From Actinomycetota bacterium (lineage in GTDB: Bacteria; Actinomycetota; Thermoleophilia; Solirubrobacterales; Solirubrobacteraceae), in the NCBI GenBank assembly GCA_005883255.1, contig VAXS01000152.1, positions 1-6,638 on the forward strand: DNA of 6,638 nt. The letters run 5' to 3'. The position numbers were made by a program, and so were the translations under genes. Positions 6,158 through 6,638 of this stretch are shown here, in pieces. The notes beneath the pieces are model-generated. The model ran no database searches, was not told where the DNA came from, and saw only the letters and a program-made list of their open reading frames with translations. How positions within the stretch are numbered: the stretch's first letter is position 1; every line of letters begins with the position of its first letter.

Positions 6158-6638
6158 AGGCCTTCCACGAGGACGTGTGGGAGTCCCTCCCCGACGACCT
6201 GCATCCGCCCCTGGTCGAGCGCCGGCGGGCGTTCCTGCTCGCACGCGTCTCCGCCGGCGACCGCGTGCTGGACCTGGGCTGCGGCGAGGGCGACTTCACC
6301 GCGGGGCTGGCGGCCGCCGGCACGGACGCCCTCGGGGCCGACGTGTCCGAGCGGGCGCTGGAGCGCGCCCGGGCCCGCCATCCCGACCTGCGGCTCGAGC
6401 TCGTCCCGCCGCACGGTCCCTTCCCCTGGCCGGACGGGGCGTTCGACGTGGTGTGGGCCTCCGAGGTCGTCGAGCACGTGCTCGACACCGCGCGCTGGCT
6501 GTCGGAGGTGCGCCGGGTCCTGACACCGGGCGGGCGGCTCCTGCTCACCACGCCCGACCATCCTCGCCTGCACCGGCTGGCGCTCGCCGTGCGCGGCTTC
6601 GAGCGCCACTTCGAGCCCCGCGGCGACCACCTGCGCTT
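6154..6638 (+). CDS. Class I SAM-dependent methyltransferase, partial (C-terminus off right edge)
   Basis: Transfers a methyl group from S-adenosylmethionine, here probably to a sugar or the end of a glycan given the surrounding glycosyltransferases. The frame is open from GTG at 6154 to the window end (161 full codons). Motif I is VLDLGCGEGDFTAGLAAAG (38-56), the SAM-binding glycine loop; LGADVS (60-65) ends the second strand with the acidic residue expected to bind the ribose; PFPWPDGAFDVVWASEVVEH (89-108) is the motif II region of Methyltransf_11-type enzymes; LSEVRRVLTPGGRLLLTTPDHPR (116-138) is motif III. The GTG overlaps the stop of the GT2 by 4 bases, implying translational coupling. 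The substrate-specific C-terminal part is not in the window, so O- versus N-methylation cannot be decided. Confidence 0.93.
   Translation, partial: MKAFHEDVWESLPDDLHPPLVERRRAFLLARVSAGDRVLDLGCGEGDFTAGLAAAGTDALGADVSERALERARARHPDLRLELVPPHGPFPWPDGAFDVVWASEVVEHVLDTARWLSEVRRVLTPGGRLLLTTPDHPRLHRLALAVRGFERHFEPRGDHLR

Noticed and set aside
5234..6244. A 336-codon minus-strand open frame opposite the GT2 at 5243.
   Set aside because: No recognisable motif and an Arg/Gly-rich composition; the plus strand encodes a well-defined GT2 there.
1..6638. Insertion sequences, CRISPR repeats, tRNA or rRNA genes, and phage or defence genes.
   Set aside because: No transposase motif, regularly spaced repeat, cloverleaf or non-glycan gene was seen anywhere; nearly every base is covered by the glycosyltransferase and methyltransferase genes.

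Overview
The window is a very GC-rich (by eye well above 70%) stretch of bacterial chromosome filled with glycosyltransferase genes. The codons almost always end in G or C, GTG and TTG starts are common, genes overlap tightly, and TANNNT -10 boxes sit 7-8 nt in front of start codons (leaderless style). Together these point to an actinobacterium. The protein style (Ala/Arg-rich family 2 and family 4 glycosyltransferases mixed on both strands) recalls the Thermoleophilia/Solirubrobacterales, but that placement is an inference and no marker gene is present.

Layout from left to right. (1) Minus strand, 1-469: the N-terminal half of a WecG/TagA/CpsF-type (GT26) glycosyltransferase running off the left edge. 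(2) 470-597: a divergent promoter region with two identical, oppositely oriented -10 boxes. (3) Plus strand, 598-1489: a GT4 gene broken by a frame change near base 867, with the middle of its N-terminal domain missing. (4) Plus strand, about 1492-2439: a GT2 rhamnosyltransferase-like gene with no canonical start codon where one is expected. (5) Minus strand operon read from 5200 down to 2436: GT2 (5200-4334), GT4 lacking its first strand (4321-3413), and an intact-looking GT4 (3416-2436). Its last gene ends tail-to-tail with gene 4, and both stop codons share one CTAG. (6) 5201-5242: a 42-bp divergent promoter with a -10 box and a leaderless start on each side. (7) Plus strand, 5243-6157: a GT2; then 6154 to the right edge: a class I SAM-dependent methyltransferase joined to it by a 4-base GTGA overlap.

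Together the genes look like part of a cell-surface polysaccharide or glycolipid locus. The GT26 enzyme would act early, on a lipid-linked sugar; GT4 (retaining) and GT2 (inverting) enzymes would extend the chain; the methyltransferase may modify a sugar or the chain end. No flippase, polymerase, exporter, initiating phosphoglycosyltransferase or nucleotide-sugar synthesis gene is in the window, so the product cannot be named.

The most notable points are two of three GT4 genes each lacking roughly 45-55 residues of the N-terminal domain, the absent start codon of the GT2 at 1492, and the two compact divergent promoters. I see no phage, CRISPR, toxin-antitoxin, insertion sequence or RNA gene, and no convincing undescribed system.
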